Assembly (NCBI RefSeq): GCF_002954775.1
Contig: NZ_PJME01000006.1
Location: 248,001 to 312,000 of the forward strand
DNA length: 64,000 nucleotides
Origin: Streptomyces geranii
GTDB lineage: Bacteria; Actinomycetota; Actinomycetes; Streptomycetales; Streptomycetaceae
Direction of reading: 5' to 3'
Of the stretch, positions 35,461-45,001 are shown piece by piece (within the stretch, counting starts at the first letter, position 1; each line of letters starts with the position of its first letter). Both the position numbers and the translations under genes were made by a program. Below the pieces are notes generated by a model, which worked only from the letters and a program-made list of their open reading frames with translations, made no database searches and was not told where the DNA came from.

Positions 35461-38400
35461 ATGCACCTCCCGAGATCGCGCGGCCGTACAAGACCCTGGT
35501 CACAACGGCTCGCCGGACTGACCGCCGCATCGCTTCTGCTGGGCCTGGCAGGCCCGTTGACGATGTCGGCCCCCGCCCAGGCCGCCGCGTCGGACATCAC
35601 CGACGGTCTGGCCCTCTGGTACAAGCTCGACGCCGCCTCCGGCACCACCGTCACCGACGCCTCGGGCAACGGCCGTACGGGCACGCTGAACGGCACCGCC
35701 GGCTGGACCAACTCCGGTGAGGGCCTTGCCTTCAACGGCTCCGACACCTACGTCAAGGTGCCGGACAACATCATGAGCGGGCTCAACTCGATCACCGTCT
35801 CGATGGACGTGAAGATCGACTCGACGCAGTCCAACCCGTACTTCATCTACGGCTTCGGCAACACCAGCGGCACGGTCGGCAACGGCTACCTGTTCACCAC
35901 GGGCAACTCCTACCGGACCTCCATCGCCAGCGGCAACTGGTCGACGGAGCAGACGACCCGGACCGCCGGCACCAACCTCCAGCGCGCCGTCTGGAAGCAG
36001 ATCACCTACACCCAGACCGGCAACACGGGCGTGCTGTACGAGGACGGCGTGGAGGTCGGCCGCAACACGGCGGTCACCCTCACCCCCGGCTCCATCGGCT
36101 CGGGCACGACCACCGCCAACTACATAGGCAAGTCGGTCTACCCCGGCGACAACCTCTTCAAGGGCAACATCCGCGACTTCCGGGTCTACGACCGGGCGTT
36201 GGCGACCACAGAGGTCGAGGAACTCTCCCTCCCCGTCGCCACGCAGGGCGTCGCCGCCGACAAGTCGGCCCTGACCCTGGGCGACACCAGCGCGGTCATC
36301 ACCGACCTCACCCTGCCGAGCGCGGGCCCGGCCGGCGGCTCCGCCATCACCTGGGCGACCGACAACGCCTCCGTGGTCTCCGCGACCGGCACGGTGACCC
36401 GCCCGGCCGCAGGGCAGCCCGACGGCCACGCGACGCTCACGGCGACCCTGAAGAAGGGCCCGGTGAGCGACACCAAGACCTTCGACGTCACGGTCCCGGC
36501 CACCTTCGACGACACGACGGCCGTCCAGCAGGCCTCGGACGCGCTGACCGTCCCGAACATCGACGACGTACGAGGCAACATCACGCTGCCTTCAACGGGC
36601 GCCTACGGCACGGCGGTTGCCTGGTCCTCGGCGAACCCGGACGTCATCTCGGCCGACGGTGTGGTCCACCGCCCCGCGCACGGCGCCGGCGGTACGACGG
36701 CCGACCTGACCGCGACCATCACCAAGGGCACGGCCACCACGACCCGCACGTTCACCGCGAAGGTCCCCGAACTCCCCGCGAAGGAAGCCCTCAAGGGCTA
36801 CATGTTCAGCTACTTCACCGGCGAGGGCACCTCGGACGGCGAGCAGCTCTACGCGGCCCTCAGCAAGGGCAACGACCCGCTGAAGTGGCGGGAGTTGAAC
36901 GACGGCAAGCCCGTCCTGACCTCCACGCTCGGTGAGAAGGGTCTGCGCGACCCGTTCATCATCCGCTCCCCCGAGGGCGACAAGTTCTACCAGATCGCCA
37001 CCGACCTGCGGATCTACGGCAACGGCGACTGGGACGCCTCCCAGCGCACCGGCAGCAAGTCGATCATGGTCTGGGAGTCCACCGACCTGGTCCACTGGAC
37101 CGACCAGCGCCTGGTGAAGGTCTCCCCCGACTCGGCGGGCAACACCTGGGCGCCGGAGGCGTTCTACGACGACGAGCTGGGCTCGTACGTCGTCTTCTGG
37201 GCGTCGAAGCTGTACGACAACGCCGACCACTCCGGCGACACGTACAACCGCATGATGTACGCGACGACCCGTGACTTCCGCACCTTCAGCGCGCCCAAGG
37301 TGTGGATCGACCGCGGCTACTCGGTCATCGACTCCACGATGATCAAGGACAAGGACACCTACTACCGGCTCTCCAAGGACGAGCGGAACAACAGCTCCTC
37401 GACGCCGAACAGCAAGTTCATCTTCGAGGAGAAGAGCGACTCGATCCTCAACCCGTCCTACACCGCCGTCGCCGAGGGCATCGGCAAGGGCGCGATGAGC
37501 GCGGCCGAGGGTCCGCTGGTGTTCAAGTCGAACACCGAGGAGAAGTGGTACGCGTTCCTCGACGAGTTCGGCGGTCGCGGCTACATCCCCTTCGAGACGA
37601 CGGACCTGGCGTCCGGCGTCTGGACCCCGTCCACCAGTTACGACCTGCCGTCAAAGCCCCGCCACGGCACGGTACTTCCGGTCACGCAGGCCGAGTACGA
37701 CCGGCTGCTGAAGACCTACCAGCCGGACCAGATCATCACCAGCGCCGAGGACGTCAAGGTCGTCACGCGCATCGGTGACGCCCCGGTCCTGCCCGCCACC
37801 GTCATCGCCGAGTCGGCGGAGGGTGTGAAGCGGCCCGTCGCCGTCACCTGGGCGGCAGTCGACGCCTCGCAGTACGCACAGGCCGGCACCTTCACGGTGA
37901 AGGGCGACCTCGCGGGCGACTCCGCGATCGCGGTCAGCGCCGAGGTCACGGTCTCCGCCGAGGGCCCGGACGTCCCGGCCGACCTGCTCCTGCACTACGA
38001 CTTCGACGAGACCGGCGGCAGCATCGCCCGCGACTCCAGCGGCCACGGCTACCACGGCACCTACGTCCGAACTCCCGACTTCGGTACGGGAGTCGAGGGC
38101 GGCTCCTTCAAGATGTCCGGCGGCAACAGCAGTTCCAGCTCGCCGTACGTCAAGATTCCGGGCGGCGTGCTGAAGGACACCACCAGCGTCACCGTCTCCA
38201 CGTACGTGAAGTGGAAGGGCGGCGACAACTTCCAGTGGCTGTTCGGCCTCGGCCCGGACAGCAACAAGTACCTGTTCGCCACCCCGTCCAACGGCGGCGG
38301 CAAGCTGTTCTCCGCGATCACCAAGGCCACCTGGTCCGGTGAGAAGCAGATGATCGGCGGCTCCCCGCTCACGGCCGGCCAGTGGCAGCACGTCACCGTC

Positions 38401-40680
38401 ACGCTGGACGGCGCGACCGAGACGGCGATCCTCTACGTGGACGGCGCCGAGATCGCCCGCGTCAGCGGCGTCACCATCAAGCCGTCCGAGCTGTACGACT
38501 CGGCGAAGGACTACTCCGGCTACATCGGCAAGTCCCTGTACTCTCCGGACCCGTACTTCGGCGGCGAGGTCGACGACTTCCGGATCTACAACCGGGCCCT
38601 GACGCCCGCCGAGGTCCTGGAGATCAGCGGCAACACCACCGGGATCGCCGCGGTGACCCACCCGGCGCTCAAGGTCGACGCGATCATCACCGACAAGCTG
38701 AGCAAGGTCGTCCTGCCGCTCGTCCCGGGCAGCAACCTCAAGGCCCTGGCGCCGAAGTTCACCCTGGCCCACGGCGCGACCATCAGCCCCGCCTCCGGCA
38801 CCCTGCGCGACTTCACCAAGCCGGTGACGTACGAGGTGACCGGCTCCGACGGCAAGAAGCGCACCTGGACGGTGTCGGCCGTGGAGATGAAGAGCCCGGT
38901 GCTGCCGGGGCTCAACGCCGACCCGAACATCGTCCGCTTCGGCGACACCTTCTACATCTACCCGACCACCGACGGCTTCGAGGGCTGGAGCGGTACGCAG
39001 TTCAAGGCGTACTCCTCCACCGACCTGGTCCACTGGAAGGACCACGGCGTCATCCTCGACCTCGGTCCCGACATCAGCTGGGCGGACAGCCGCGCCTGGG
39101 CGCCGGCCATCGAGGAGCGCAACGGCAAGTACTACTTCTACTTCTGCGCCGACGCGAACATCGGTGTGGCGGTGTCGGACTCCCCGACGGGCCCCTTCAA
39201 GGACGCCCTGGGCAAGCCGCTGCTGAAGGCCGGTGCCTACCCGGGCCAGATGATCGACCCGGCGGCCTTCACCGACGACGACGGCCAGTCGTACCTGTAC
39301 TGGGGCAACGGCCGGGCCTACGTGGTACCGCTGAACAACGACATGATCTCCTTCGACGCGTCGAAGGTCACCGACATGACGCCCAGCAACTACAACGAGG
39401 GCACGTTCGTCATCAAGCGCAAGGGCACCTACTACTTCATGTGGTCGGAGAACGACACACGTGACGAGAACTACCAGGTCGCCTACGCCACCGGCCCCTC
39501 GCCCACCGGCCCCTGGACCAAGCAGGGCCTGATCCTGGAGAAGGACCTCTCCCTCGGTATCAAGGGCCCCGGCCACCACTCGGTGGTCAACGTCCCGAAC
39601 ACCGACGACTGGTACATCGCCTACCACCGCTTCGCGATCCCCGGCGGCGACGGCATGCACCGCGAAACCACCATTGACAAGCTGGAGTTCGACGCCAACG
39701 GTCTGATCAAGAAGGTCGTCCCGACCCTGTCCAGCATCGACCCGGTGACGATCGTCCACGCCGGCGCGGACACCACGGGCCAGGAAGGCAGCAAGATCCC
39801 GCTCACGGGCAGCATCTCGGGGGCAGGAAAGCCGAGTTGGAGCGTCGGGGCGAACGTCCCCTGCACCTTCTCCAGCAGGACCACGGTCCCGACGTCCATC
39901 ACCTGCACGGACAACGGCACCTACGAGGTCACGCTGACCGGAGGCCGCAGCAAGGACACCCTCACGGTGACCGTCAGCAACGCGCCCCCCGTCATCACCT
40001 CGGTCCAGGGCCCGAAGACCCCGGTCCCGGCGGGCAAGCAGACCCCGGTCCGCCTCACGGTGAAGTTCACCGACCCGGGCAAGTCCGACACCCACACCTG
40101 CAAGATCGACTGGAAGGACGGCACGACCCCGACCTCCGGCAGGGTCACCGGCTCCACCTGCGAGGCGAGCCACGCCTACCTGTCGGCGGGCATCGTCCGC
40201 CCGACGGTCACGGTGACGGACGACGACAAGGCGACGGCCACGGTCCAGCTCCCCGAGCTGGTCGTGTACGACCCCAAGGCGGGACCCGCGAAGGGCACGG
40301 GAGTCATCCCGTCCCGGGCCGGTGCCTACCCGGCCGACCCGAAGCTGACCGGCAAGGCGTCGTTCTCCTTCGACGTCTCCTACCGCAAGGACGCCAAGGT
40401 CCCGACCGGCAGGCTGTCCTTCGACTTCAAGGCGGCCGGCAAGTCCAAGGCGAGCGTGCAGCTGCGCGCCACGTCCTCCGACTGGCTGCTGGTGAAGGGC
40501 AAGAAGGCCGTGTACCAGGGCTCCGGCTCGGTGAACGGCAAGAGCGGTTACGCCTTCCGCGTCACGGCGACGGACGGGCCCGACACCTTCCGGATCGTGA
40601 TCTGGAAGAAGTCCTCGGGGGCGGTCGTCTACGACAACCTCACCGGGACCGCGACGAAGGGCATCGTCGTCGGCCGCTAG
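35461..40680 (+). CDS. Giant secreted multidomain protein with two GH43 and two LamG domains
   Basis: A 1739-aa protein with a signal peptide (about 1-42, ending APAQAAA). Order: LamG/concanavalin-like domain (about 50-255, LALWYKLDAASG), two Ig-like repeats (about 265-440), GH43 domain 1 (about 445-745, Asp in LRDPFII, NTWAPEAFYDD, AAEGPLVFK), Ig-like segment, LamG 2 (about 840-1060), a small beta domain, GH43 domain 2 (about 1145-1415, LNADPNIVRF, WAPAIEERNGKYYFYF, YNEGTFVIKRKG), PKD/Ig-like repeats and a C-terminal beta domain of about 110 residues. Both GH43 domains keep the expected acidic residues. It probably trims arabinose-containing plant polysaccharides outside the cell. Confidence 0.9.
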   Translation: MHLPRSRGRTRPWSQRLAGLTAASLLLGLAGPLTMSAPAQAAASDITDGLALWYKLDAASGTTVTDASGNGRTGTLNGTAGWTNSGEGLAFNGSDTYVKVPDNIMSGLNSITVSMDVKIDSTQSNPYFIYGFGNTSGTVGNGYLFTTGNSYRTSIASGNWSTEQTTRTAGTNLQRAVWKQITYTQTGNTGVLYEDGVEVGRNTAVTLTPGSIGSGTTTANYIGKSVYPGDNLFKGNIRDFRVYDRALATTEVEELSLPVATQGVAADKSALTLGDTSAVITDLTLPSAGPAGGSAITWATDNASVVSATGTVTRPAAGQPDGHATLTATLKKGPVSDTKTFDVTVPATFDDTTAVQQASDALTVPNIDDVRGNITLPSTGAYGTAVAWSSANPDVISADGVVHRPAHGAGGTTADLTATITKGTATTTRTFTAKVPELPAKEALKGYMFSYFTGEGTSDGEQLYAALSKGNDPLKWRELNDGKPVLTSTLGEKGLRDPFIIRSPEGDKFYQIATDLRIYGNGDWDASQRTGSKSIMVWESTDLVHWTDQRLVKVSPDSAGNTWAPEAFYDDELGSYVVFWASKLYDNADHSGDTYNRMMYATTRDFRTFSAPKVWIDRGYSVIDSTMIKDKDTYYRLSKDERNNSSSTPNSKFIFEEKSDSILNPSYTAVAEGIGKGAMSAAEGPLVFKSNTEEKWYAFLDEFGGRGYIPFETTDLASGVWTPSTSYDLPSKPRHGTVLPVTQAEYDRLLKTYQPDQIITSAEDVKVVTRIGDAPVLPATVIAESAEGVKRPVAVTWAAVDASQYAQAGTFTVKGDLAGDSAIAVSAEVTVSAEGPDVPADLLLHYDFDETGGSIARDSSGHGYHGTYVRTPDFGTGVEGGSFKMSGGNSSSSSPYVKIPGGVLKDTTSVTVSTYVKWKGGDNFQWLFGLGPDSNKYLFATPSNGGGKLFSAITKATWSGEKQMIGGSPLTAGQWQHVTVTLDGATETAILYVDGAEIARVSGVTIKPSELYDSAKDYSGYIGKSLYSPDPYFGGEVDDFRIYNRALTPAEVLEISGNTTGIAAVTHPALKVDAIITDKLSKVVLPLVPGSNLKALAPKFTLAHGATISPASGTLRDFTKPVTYEVTGSDGKKRTWTVSAVEMKSPVLPGLNADPNIVRFGDTFYIYPTTDGFEGWSGTQFKAYSSTDLVHWKDHGVILDLGPDISWADSRAWAPAIEERNGKYYFYFCADANIGVAVSDSPTGPFKDALGKPLLKAGAYPGQMIDPAAFTDDDGQSYLYWGNGRAYVVPLNNDMISFDASKVTDMTPSNYNEGTFVIKRKGTYYFMWSENDTRDENYQVAYATGPSPTGPWTKQGLILEKDLSLGIKGPGHHSVVNVPNTDDWYIAYHRFAIPGGDGMHRETTIDKLEFDANGLIKKVVPTLSSIDPVTIVHAGADTTGQEGSKIPLTGSISGAGKPSWSVGANVPCTFSSRTTVPTSITCTDNGTYEVTLTGGRSKDTLTVTVSNAPPVITSVQGPKTPVPAGKQTPVRLTVKFTDPGKSDTHTCKIDWKDGTTPTSGRVTGSTCEASHAYLSAGIVRPTVTVTDDDKATATVQLPELVVYDPKAGPAKGTGVIPSRAGAYPADPKLTGKASFSFDVSYRKDAKVPTGRLSFDFKAAGKSKASVQLRATSSDWLLVKGKKAVYQGSGSVNGKSGYAFRVTATDGPDTFRIVIWKKSSGAVVYDNLTGTATKGIVVGR

Positions 40681-40722
40681 GCCGGATGCCCTGAGCACGG
40701 CGGGAAACCGCGACAACTGGAT

Positions 40723-40779
40723 CCGAGGGCGCGTACCCCGGGCCGGGCCTCACCGCCCGCCCGAGGTGCGCGCCCTCGG
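40723..40779. terminator. Long-loop hairpin downstream of the giant GH43 gene
   Basis: CCGAGGGCGCG (40723-40733) pairs with CGCGCCCTCGG (40769-40779), an 11-bp stem with a 35-base GC-rich loop, 42 bases past the stop. Confidence 0.5.
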
Positions 40780-40820
40780 CGTTCTGGTGCCCTGCGGCCA
40801 TCATGTGATTTCCTGGCCGC

Positions 40821-40895
40821 ATGACCGTGCTCGTGTCCCGCCGCCACGTCGACTACGCGCGTGTCACCACCATGGGCTGTCCGTCCGCGAGCTGA
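40821..40895 (+). CDS. 24-aa leader peptide (SRRHVDxxRV type) upstream of the nitroreductase gene
   Basis: ATG 40821 opens a 25-codon frame, MTVLVSRRHVDYARVTTMGC plus PSAS. The core LVSRRHVDYARV matches a family of very short actinobacterial leader peptides that I recall upstream of cysteine/sulfur and other genes, often with Cys near the end; here one Cys (TGT) is near the C-terminus. It lies 83 bases before the nitroreductase start, a place suited to attenuation by Cys-tRNA supply or ribosome stalling. It is too short for standard gene callers. Confidence 0.65.
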   Translation: MTVLVSRRHVDYARVTTMGCPSAS

Positions 40896-40978
40896 CACCA
40901 CGCTCCGGCCCTCTCCTCCCCCTCCCTTCACCCCCTTCTCCTCACCGCGATCCGCGCTGCCCGTGAAAGGCTCCCCGC

Positions 40979-41587
40979 ATGTCCCCCCGTACCGCGAACA
41001 CCGCTGTGTCCGTCCACCCCCTGCTCGCCGAGCGCTGGAGCCCGCGCTCCTTCGACGCCGCCCACACGGTCGGCGACGAGGACCTCGTCTCCCTGCTGGA
41101 GGCGGCCCGCTGGGCGCCCTCCGCGTACAACAGGCAGCCGTGGCGCTTCCTGGTCGGCCGCCGCGGGGACTCGACGTACCAGCGGATCCTCGACGCCCTC
41201 GGGAGCACCAACCGCTTCTGGGCGGGGAACAGTTCGCTGCTCGTCGCGGCGGTAGCGGCGGAGCGCCTCGACGACGGCAGCCCGCTGTACGGCGCCGCGT
41301 ACGACACCGGGCTCGCGGTGGCCCAGCTGTCGGTGCAGGCACACGCGCTGGGGCTGCACACGCACCAGATGGGCGGCTTCGACCGGGACCGGCTGCGCGC
41401 CTCGCTGGGCGTCCCGGAGGGCTACCAGCCCCAGTCCGTCACCGCGATCGGCTCCCTGGCCCCGGCGGACCTCCTCCCGCCGGACCTGCGTGCCCGCGAG
41501 ACCGCCGCCCGCGAACGGCGCCCCCTGACGGAGACGTTCTTCGCGGAGCAGTGGGGTACTCCCCTCCCCGTCGGGCAGGACGGCTGA
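40979..41587 (+). CDS. Nitroreductase-family flavoprotein
   Basis: A 202-aa protein with the N-terminal FMN-binding RWSPRSFD, the family's EAARWAPSAYNRQPWRFLV segment, and AYDTGLAVAQLSVQAHALGLHTHQMGGFD. Members reduce nitro compounds, quinones or flavins with NAD(P)H as cytoplasmic dimers. ATG 40979 follows GAAAGGCTCC. The upstream leader peptide suggests expression tied to sulfur or cysteine status, which is inferred only. Confidence 0.9.
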   Translation: MSPRTANTAVSVHPLLAERWSPRSFDAAHTVGDEDLVSLLEAARWAPSAYNRQPWRFLVGRRGDSTYQRILDALGSTNRFWAGNSSLLVAAVAAERLDDGSPLYGAAYDTGLAVAQLSVQAHALGLHTHQMGGFDRDRLRASLGVPEGYQPQSVTAIGSLAPADLLPPDLRARETAARERRPLTETFFAEQWGTPLPVGQDG

Positions 41588-41734
41588 GGGCACGGAACAC
41601 ACGCGGGGCCGTATCGGCGGACGCCACTCGGGTCCGAACCGCGACCCCTCCCGCCGGTCGCGCCGGTCGGTGGGTATCGTCCGCCCCGATGCCCCTGGTC
41701 CGCGGCCCGGCGGACGGCACGGAGGAGGAGCGCC

Positions 41735-43678
41735 ATGACCGATCGCCGGCAGGAACCCGCGCCGCAGGAACGCCGGGCGGGCGCGCGCGACGCCGTGCGG
41801 CTCGCGGTGGTCGTCGGTGCGCTCGGTGTCGTCTTCGGCGACATCGGCACGAGCCCGATCTACACCCTCCAGACGGTGTTCAACCCCGACGACCCGCACC
41901 CCGTCCCGGTCACCACGGACAATGTGTACGGCGTGGTGTCGCTGGTGTTCTGGTCGGTGATGATCATCGTCACGGTGACCTACGTCCTGCTGGCGATGCG
42001 CGCCGACCACGACGGCGAGGGCGGCATCATGGCGCTGATCACCCTGCTGCGCCGGTGGAGCGCCAAACAGGGCGCGAAGGCCACCGCCGTCCTCGCGGCC
42101 CTCGGCATCTTCGGCGCGTCGCTGTTCTTCGGCGACAGCATGATCACCCCGGCGATCTCGGTGCTGTCGGCGGTGGAGGGCCTCAAGGTCGTCGAGCCGT
42201 CGCTGCACAGCGCGGTCGTACCGATCACCGCGGTGATCATCGTGGCGCTGTTCCTGGTGCAGCGCCGGGGAACAGCGGCGGTGGGGCGGGTGTTCGGGCC
42301 GGTCATGATCGCCTGGTTCCTGGCGATCGGGGCGTGCGGTGTCGTCGGTATCGCCGACCGTCCGGGCATCCTCCGGGCGCTGTCACCGACGTACGCGCTG
42401 GGCTTCCTGGTCGGCCACTGGGGTACGGCCTTCTTCGCCCTGGCGGCGATCGTCCTCGCGGTCACCGGCGCGGAGGCGCTCTACGCCGACATGGGGCACT
42501 TCGGTCGCCGGGCGATCACCCGGGGCTGGCTGCTGCTCGTGCTGCCCGCCTGCGTCCTGAGCTACCTGGGCCAGGGCGCGCTGATCCTGGACGACCCGGC
42601 CAACATCAGCAGCCCGTTCTTCCTGCTCGTGCCCGACTGGGCGCGCTGGCCGATGGTCCTGCTGGCGACGGCGGCGACCGTGATCGCCTCCCAGGCGGTG
42701 ATCACCGGCGCGTACTCGGTCGCCTCCCAGGCGGCCCAGCTCGGCTATCTGCCGAGGCTGCGCATCGCGCACACGTCCGAGTCGACGATCGGGCAGATCT
42801 ACGTCCCGTGGATCAACTGGCTCCTGATGTTCTCGGTGCTCACGCTGGTCTTCGCCTTCCGCAGTTCGGCGGCGCTGGCCTACGCGTTCGGCATGGCGGT
42901 CACCGGCACGATCACCATCACGACGCTGCTGTTCTTCTTCGTCGCCCGCGACAAGTGGGGTACGCCCCGCTGGCTGCTCGGGATCGGCGCGGGTCTGCTC
43001 CTCCTGGTGGACCTGCTGTTCGTGGCGGCCAACATGACGAAGCTGGTGCACGGCGCGTGGCTGCCGCTGCTGATCGGCCTGACCGCGTTCACCGTGATGA
43101 CCACCTGGCAGCGTGGCCGCGCCCTCGTCACCGCCGAGCGCGCCCGCCAGGAGGGCCCGCTGCCCGAGTTCATCGACCGGCTCCGGACCGGCCAGGAGCC
43201 GACGCTGCGGGCCCCCGGCACGGCCGTCTTCCTCAACCGGGACAAGGAGACCGCGCCGCTGGCCATGCGGGCCAACGTCGAGCACAACCACGTCCGGCAC
43301 GACCAGGTGGTCATCCTGTCCCTCACCACGGAGCCCGTCCCCCGCGTCCCGGCCGACCGCCGCCTCGTCGTGGACGACCTGGGCTACGCCGACGACGGCA
43401 TCGTCCATGTCACCGCGAGGTTCGGCTACATGGAGACCCCGGACGTCCCCGGCACCCTGGCGCTGCTCGACCCGTCGCAGACGGAGGGCCCGCTCCAGCT
43501 CGACCGGGCGTCGTACTTCCTCTCGAAGATCGAACTCCGCCGGGGCAAGGCCCCGACGATGGCCCCGTGGCGCAAACGCCTGTTCATCGCCACGTCCTAC
43601 ATCACGGCAGACGCGGCGGAGTACTTCAGCCTGCCCCGCGACCGGACGGTGATCATGGGGTCGCACATCGAGGTGTAG
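41735..43678 (+). CDS. kup: Kup-family potassium uptake transporter
   Basis: A 647-aa membrane protein with twelve predicted segments and a C-terminal cytoplasmic domain of about 170 residues. The N-terminal GALGVVFGDIGTSPIYTL and DHDGEGGIMAL are signature segments of KUP/HAK transporters, which import K+ with protons. GGAGGAGGAG precedes the ATG. The 147-base upstream gap shows no recognisable c-di-AMP riboswitch. It is probably monocistronic. Confidence 0.95.
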   Translation: MTDRRQEPAPQERRAGARDAVRLAVVVGALGVVFGDIGTSPIYTLQTVFNPDDPHPVPVTTDNVYGVVSLVFWSVMIIVTVTYVLLAMRADHDGEGGIMALITLLRRWSAKQGAKATAVLAALGIFGASLFFGDSMITPAISVLSAVEGLKVVEPSLHSAVVPITAVIIVALFLVQRRGTAAVGRVFGPVMIAWFLAIGACGVVGIADRPGILRALSPTYALGFLVGHWGTAFFALAAIVLAVTGAEALYADMGHFGRRAITRGWLLLVLPACVLSYLGQGALILDDPANISSPFFLLVPDWARWPMVLLATAATVIASQAVITGAYSVASQAAQLGYLPRLRIAHTSESTIGQIYVPWINWLLMFSVLTLVFAFRSSAALAYAFGMAVTGTITITTLLFFFVARDKWGTPRWLLGIGAGLLLLVDLLFVAANMTKLVHGAWLPLLIGLTAFTVMTTWQRGRALVTAERARQEGPLPEFIDRLRTGQEPTLRAPGTAVFLNRDKETAPLAMRANVEHNHVRHDQVVILSLTTEPVPRVPADRRLVVDDLGYADDGIVHVTARFGYMETPDVPGTLALLDPSQTEGPLQLDRASYFLSKIELRRGKAPTMAPWRKRLFIATSYITADAAEYFSLPRDRTVIMGSHIEV

Positions 43679-43715
43679 GGCGACGCCCGCCGGGGTACGG
43701 CGGCCCGGGCAACGG

Positions 43716-43732
43716 CCGAGGGCCGCCCTCGG
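43716..43732. terminator. Small hairpin after kup
   Basis: CCGAGGG (43716-43722) and CCCTCGG (43726-43732) form a 7-bp stem with a 3-base loop, 38 bases after the kup stop. The rest of the 198-base gap holds nothing I recognise. Confidence 0.4.
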
Positions 43733-43876
43733 ATCCCTCCGAAACCGGTCCTCGACGACGGCCTTGTCGTCCACCGCGCACCACAAGCGGCCGAATGCCG
43801 CCTTGTCCGCACCGTCCACGCTGGTCACTGTCGTTGGCACGACCCTCATGACGACCTGCCATGTTCGGAGAGCACG

Positions 43877-44908
43877 ATGATGCGGGTGCACTTCACGTCG
43901 GGGGACATCGCGCGCCTGCGTGTCCTGGTCACCCCCGATCCTCTCTGGGAGATCGCCAACAGCTACCAGCTGCTCACCGGCAAGGATGACCCTCTGGTGT
44001 TCAGCCAGTGGCGCCGCCGGGTCCGGCCGCGCCTGGATCAGGCGGGCCGCGCCCTGCTCACCCAACTCCTGCCGCCGCGGGGCTACTCGGCGGACTTCCT
44101 CACGCCCGACTCGGGTGGATACACGGATCTGGAGAGCGCGGTCGACACCGTGCTCAGCACACCGCGGGTCGCTCTGCGGGACGATCTGGCCCGGCTCGCC
44201 GCCTCGCCCGCCCGCTCGCGGGCGTCGTCGACCGAGCTTCGGGCACTGGCGAGTGGGGAGTCCGAGGCGCTGCGCCGCCTGGGTGCCGCCCTGCACGGCT
44301 ACTACGGGCGAGCGATGGAGGAGTTCTGGCCGCACATCCGTGCCCAGGTGAGCGCCGACTGCGCCTTGCGCGGACGGGTCGCCCTGGCAGGCGGTGCCGA
44401 GGGGCTGTTACGGAGTTTCGCGCCCGTCATGCGGTGGCGGGCACCCGTACTGGAGGTCGACTACCCGGTCCACCGCGAGCTGCGGCTCGACGGGCGGGGC
44501 CTGCTGCTGCAACCGTCGTTCTTCTGCTTCCGGAAGCCGGTCATGCTCGCCACGCCCTCGCGCGACCGAACTCCCGTTCTCGTCTACCCGATTCAGCACA
44601 TCCTCGGCTGGGCCCAGAAGCCGCGTCCGGCGTCCGCCGCCGGTGGTCTGGGCGCGCTGATGGGTCACACCCGGGCCGCGATCCTGGAGGACCTGGCGAC
44701 CGGCCGTACCACCGGTGAACTGGCCGAACGGCTGGGCATCTCCGGTTCCGCCGTCAGCCAGCACACCGCCGTTCTGCGCCGGGCCGGCCTGCTGCTGAGC
44801 GTGCGCCGCCGCAACTACGTCCTGCACACCACCACTCCTGCGGGTCTCGCCCTCCTCGACGGGACGTCACGCAGCCCGGCCCGCAGACGGCGGACCGATT
44901 CCGTTTAA
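43877..44908 (+). CDS. ArsR-type winged-helix regulator with N-terminal DUF5937-like region
   Basis: A 343-aa protein. The first ~230 residues begin VHFTSGDIARLRVLVTPDPLWEIANS and form an uncharacterised alpha-rich region that I associate with DUF5937. The C-terminus has a clear winged helix-turn-helix (RAAILEDLATGRTTGELAERLGISGSAVSQHTAVLRRAGLLL). Such proteins are predicted repressors of unknown ligand. Two ATG codons in a row (43877, 43880) follow GGAG, and either may be used. No obvious target gene is adjacent. Confidence 0.82.
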   Translation: MMRVHFTSGDIARLRVLVTPDPLWEIANSYQLLTGKDDPLVFSQWRRRVRPRLDQAGRALLTQLLPPRGYSADFLTPDSGGYTDLESAVDTVLSTPRVALRDDLARLAASPARSRASSTELRALASGESEALRRLGAALHGYYGRAMEEFWPHIRAQVSADCALRGRVALAGGAEGLLRSFAPVMRWRAPVLEVDYPVHRELRLDGRGLLLQPSFFCFRKPVMLATPSRDRTPVLVYPIQHILGWAQKPRPASAAGGLGALMGHTRAAILEDLATGRTTGELAERLGISGSAVSQHTAVLRRAGLLLSVRRRNYVLHTTTPAGLALLDGTSRSPARRRRTDSV

Positions 44909-45001
44909 GCCCTGGCTTCATTCTGTGGACCCATGCCGTGGGCTGCCCGCAATCTGGGACAGCGATCGGTCGGTCGGCAGAGCCTTCGAAGGGGCAGGCG
45001 T

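Noticed and set aside
37651..40716. About 1000-codon open frame antisense to the giant GH43 gene
   Set aside because: Its composition is a reflection of the sense gene and no domain is recognisable; the sense strand has clear GH43 and LamG motifs.
41588..41734. c-di-AMP riboswitch upstream of kup
   Set aside because: The 147-base region has no recognisable conserved stems of that class and is too short.
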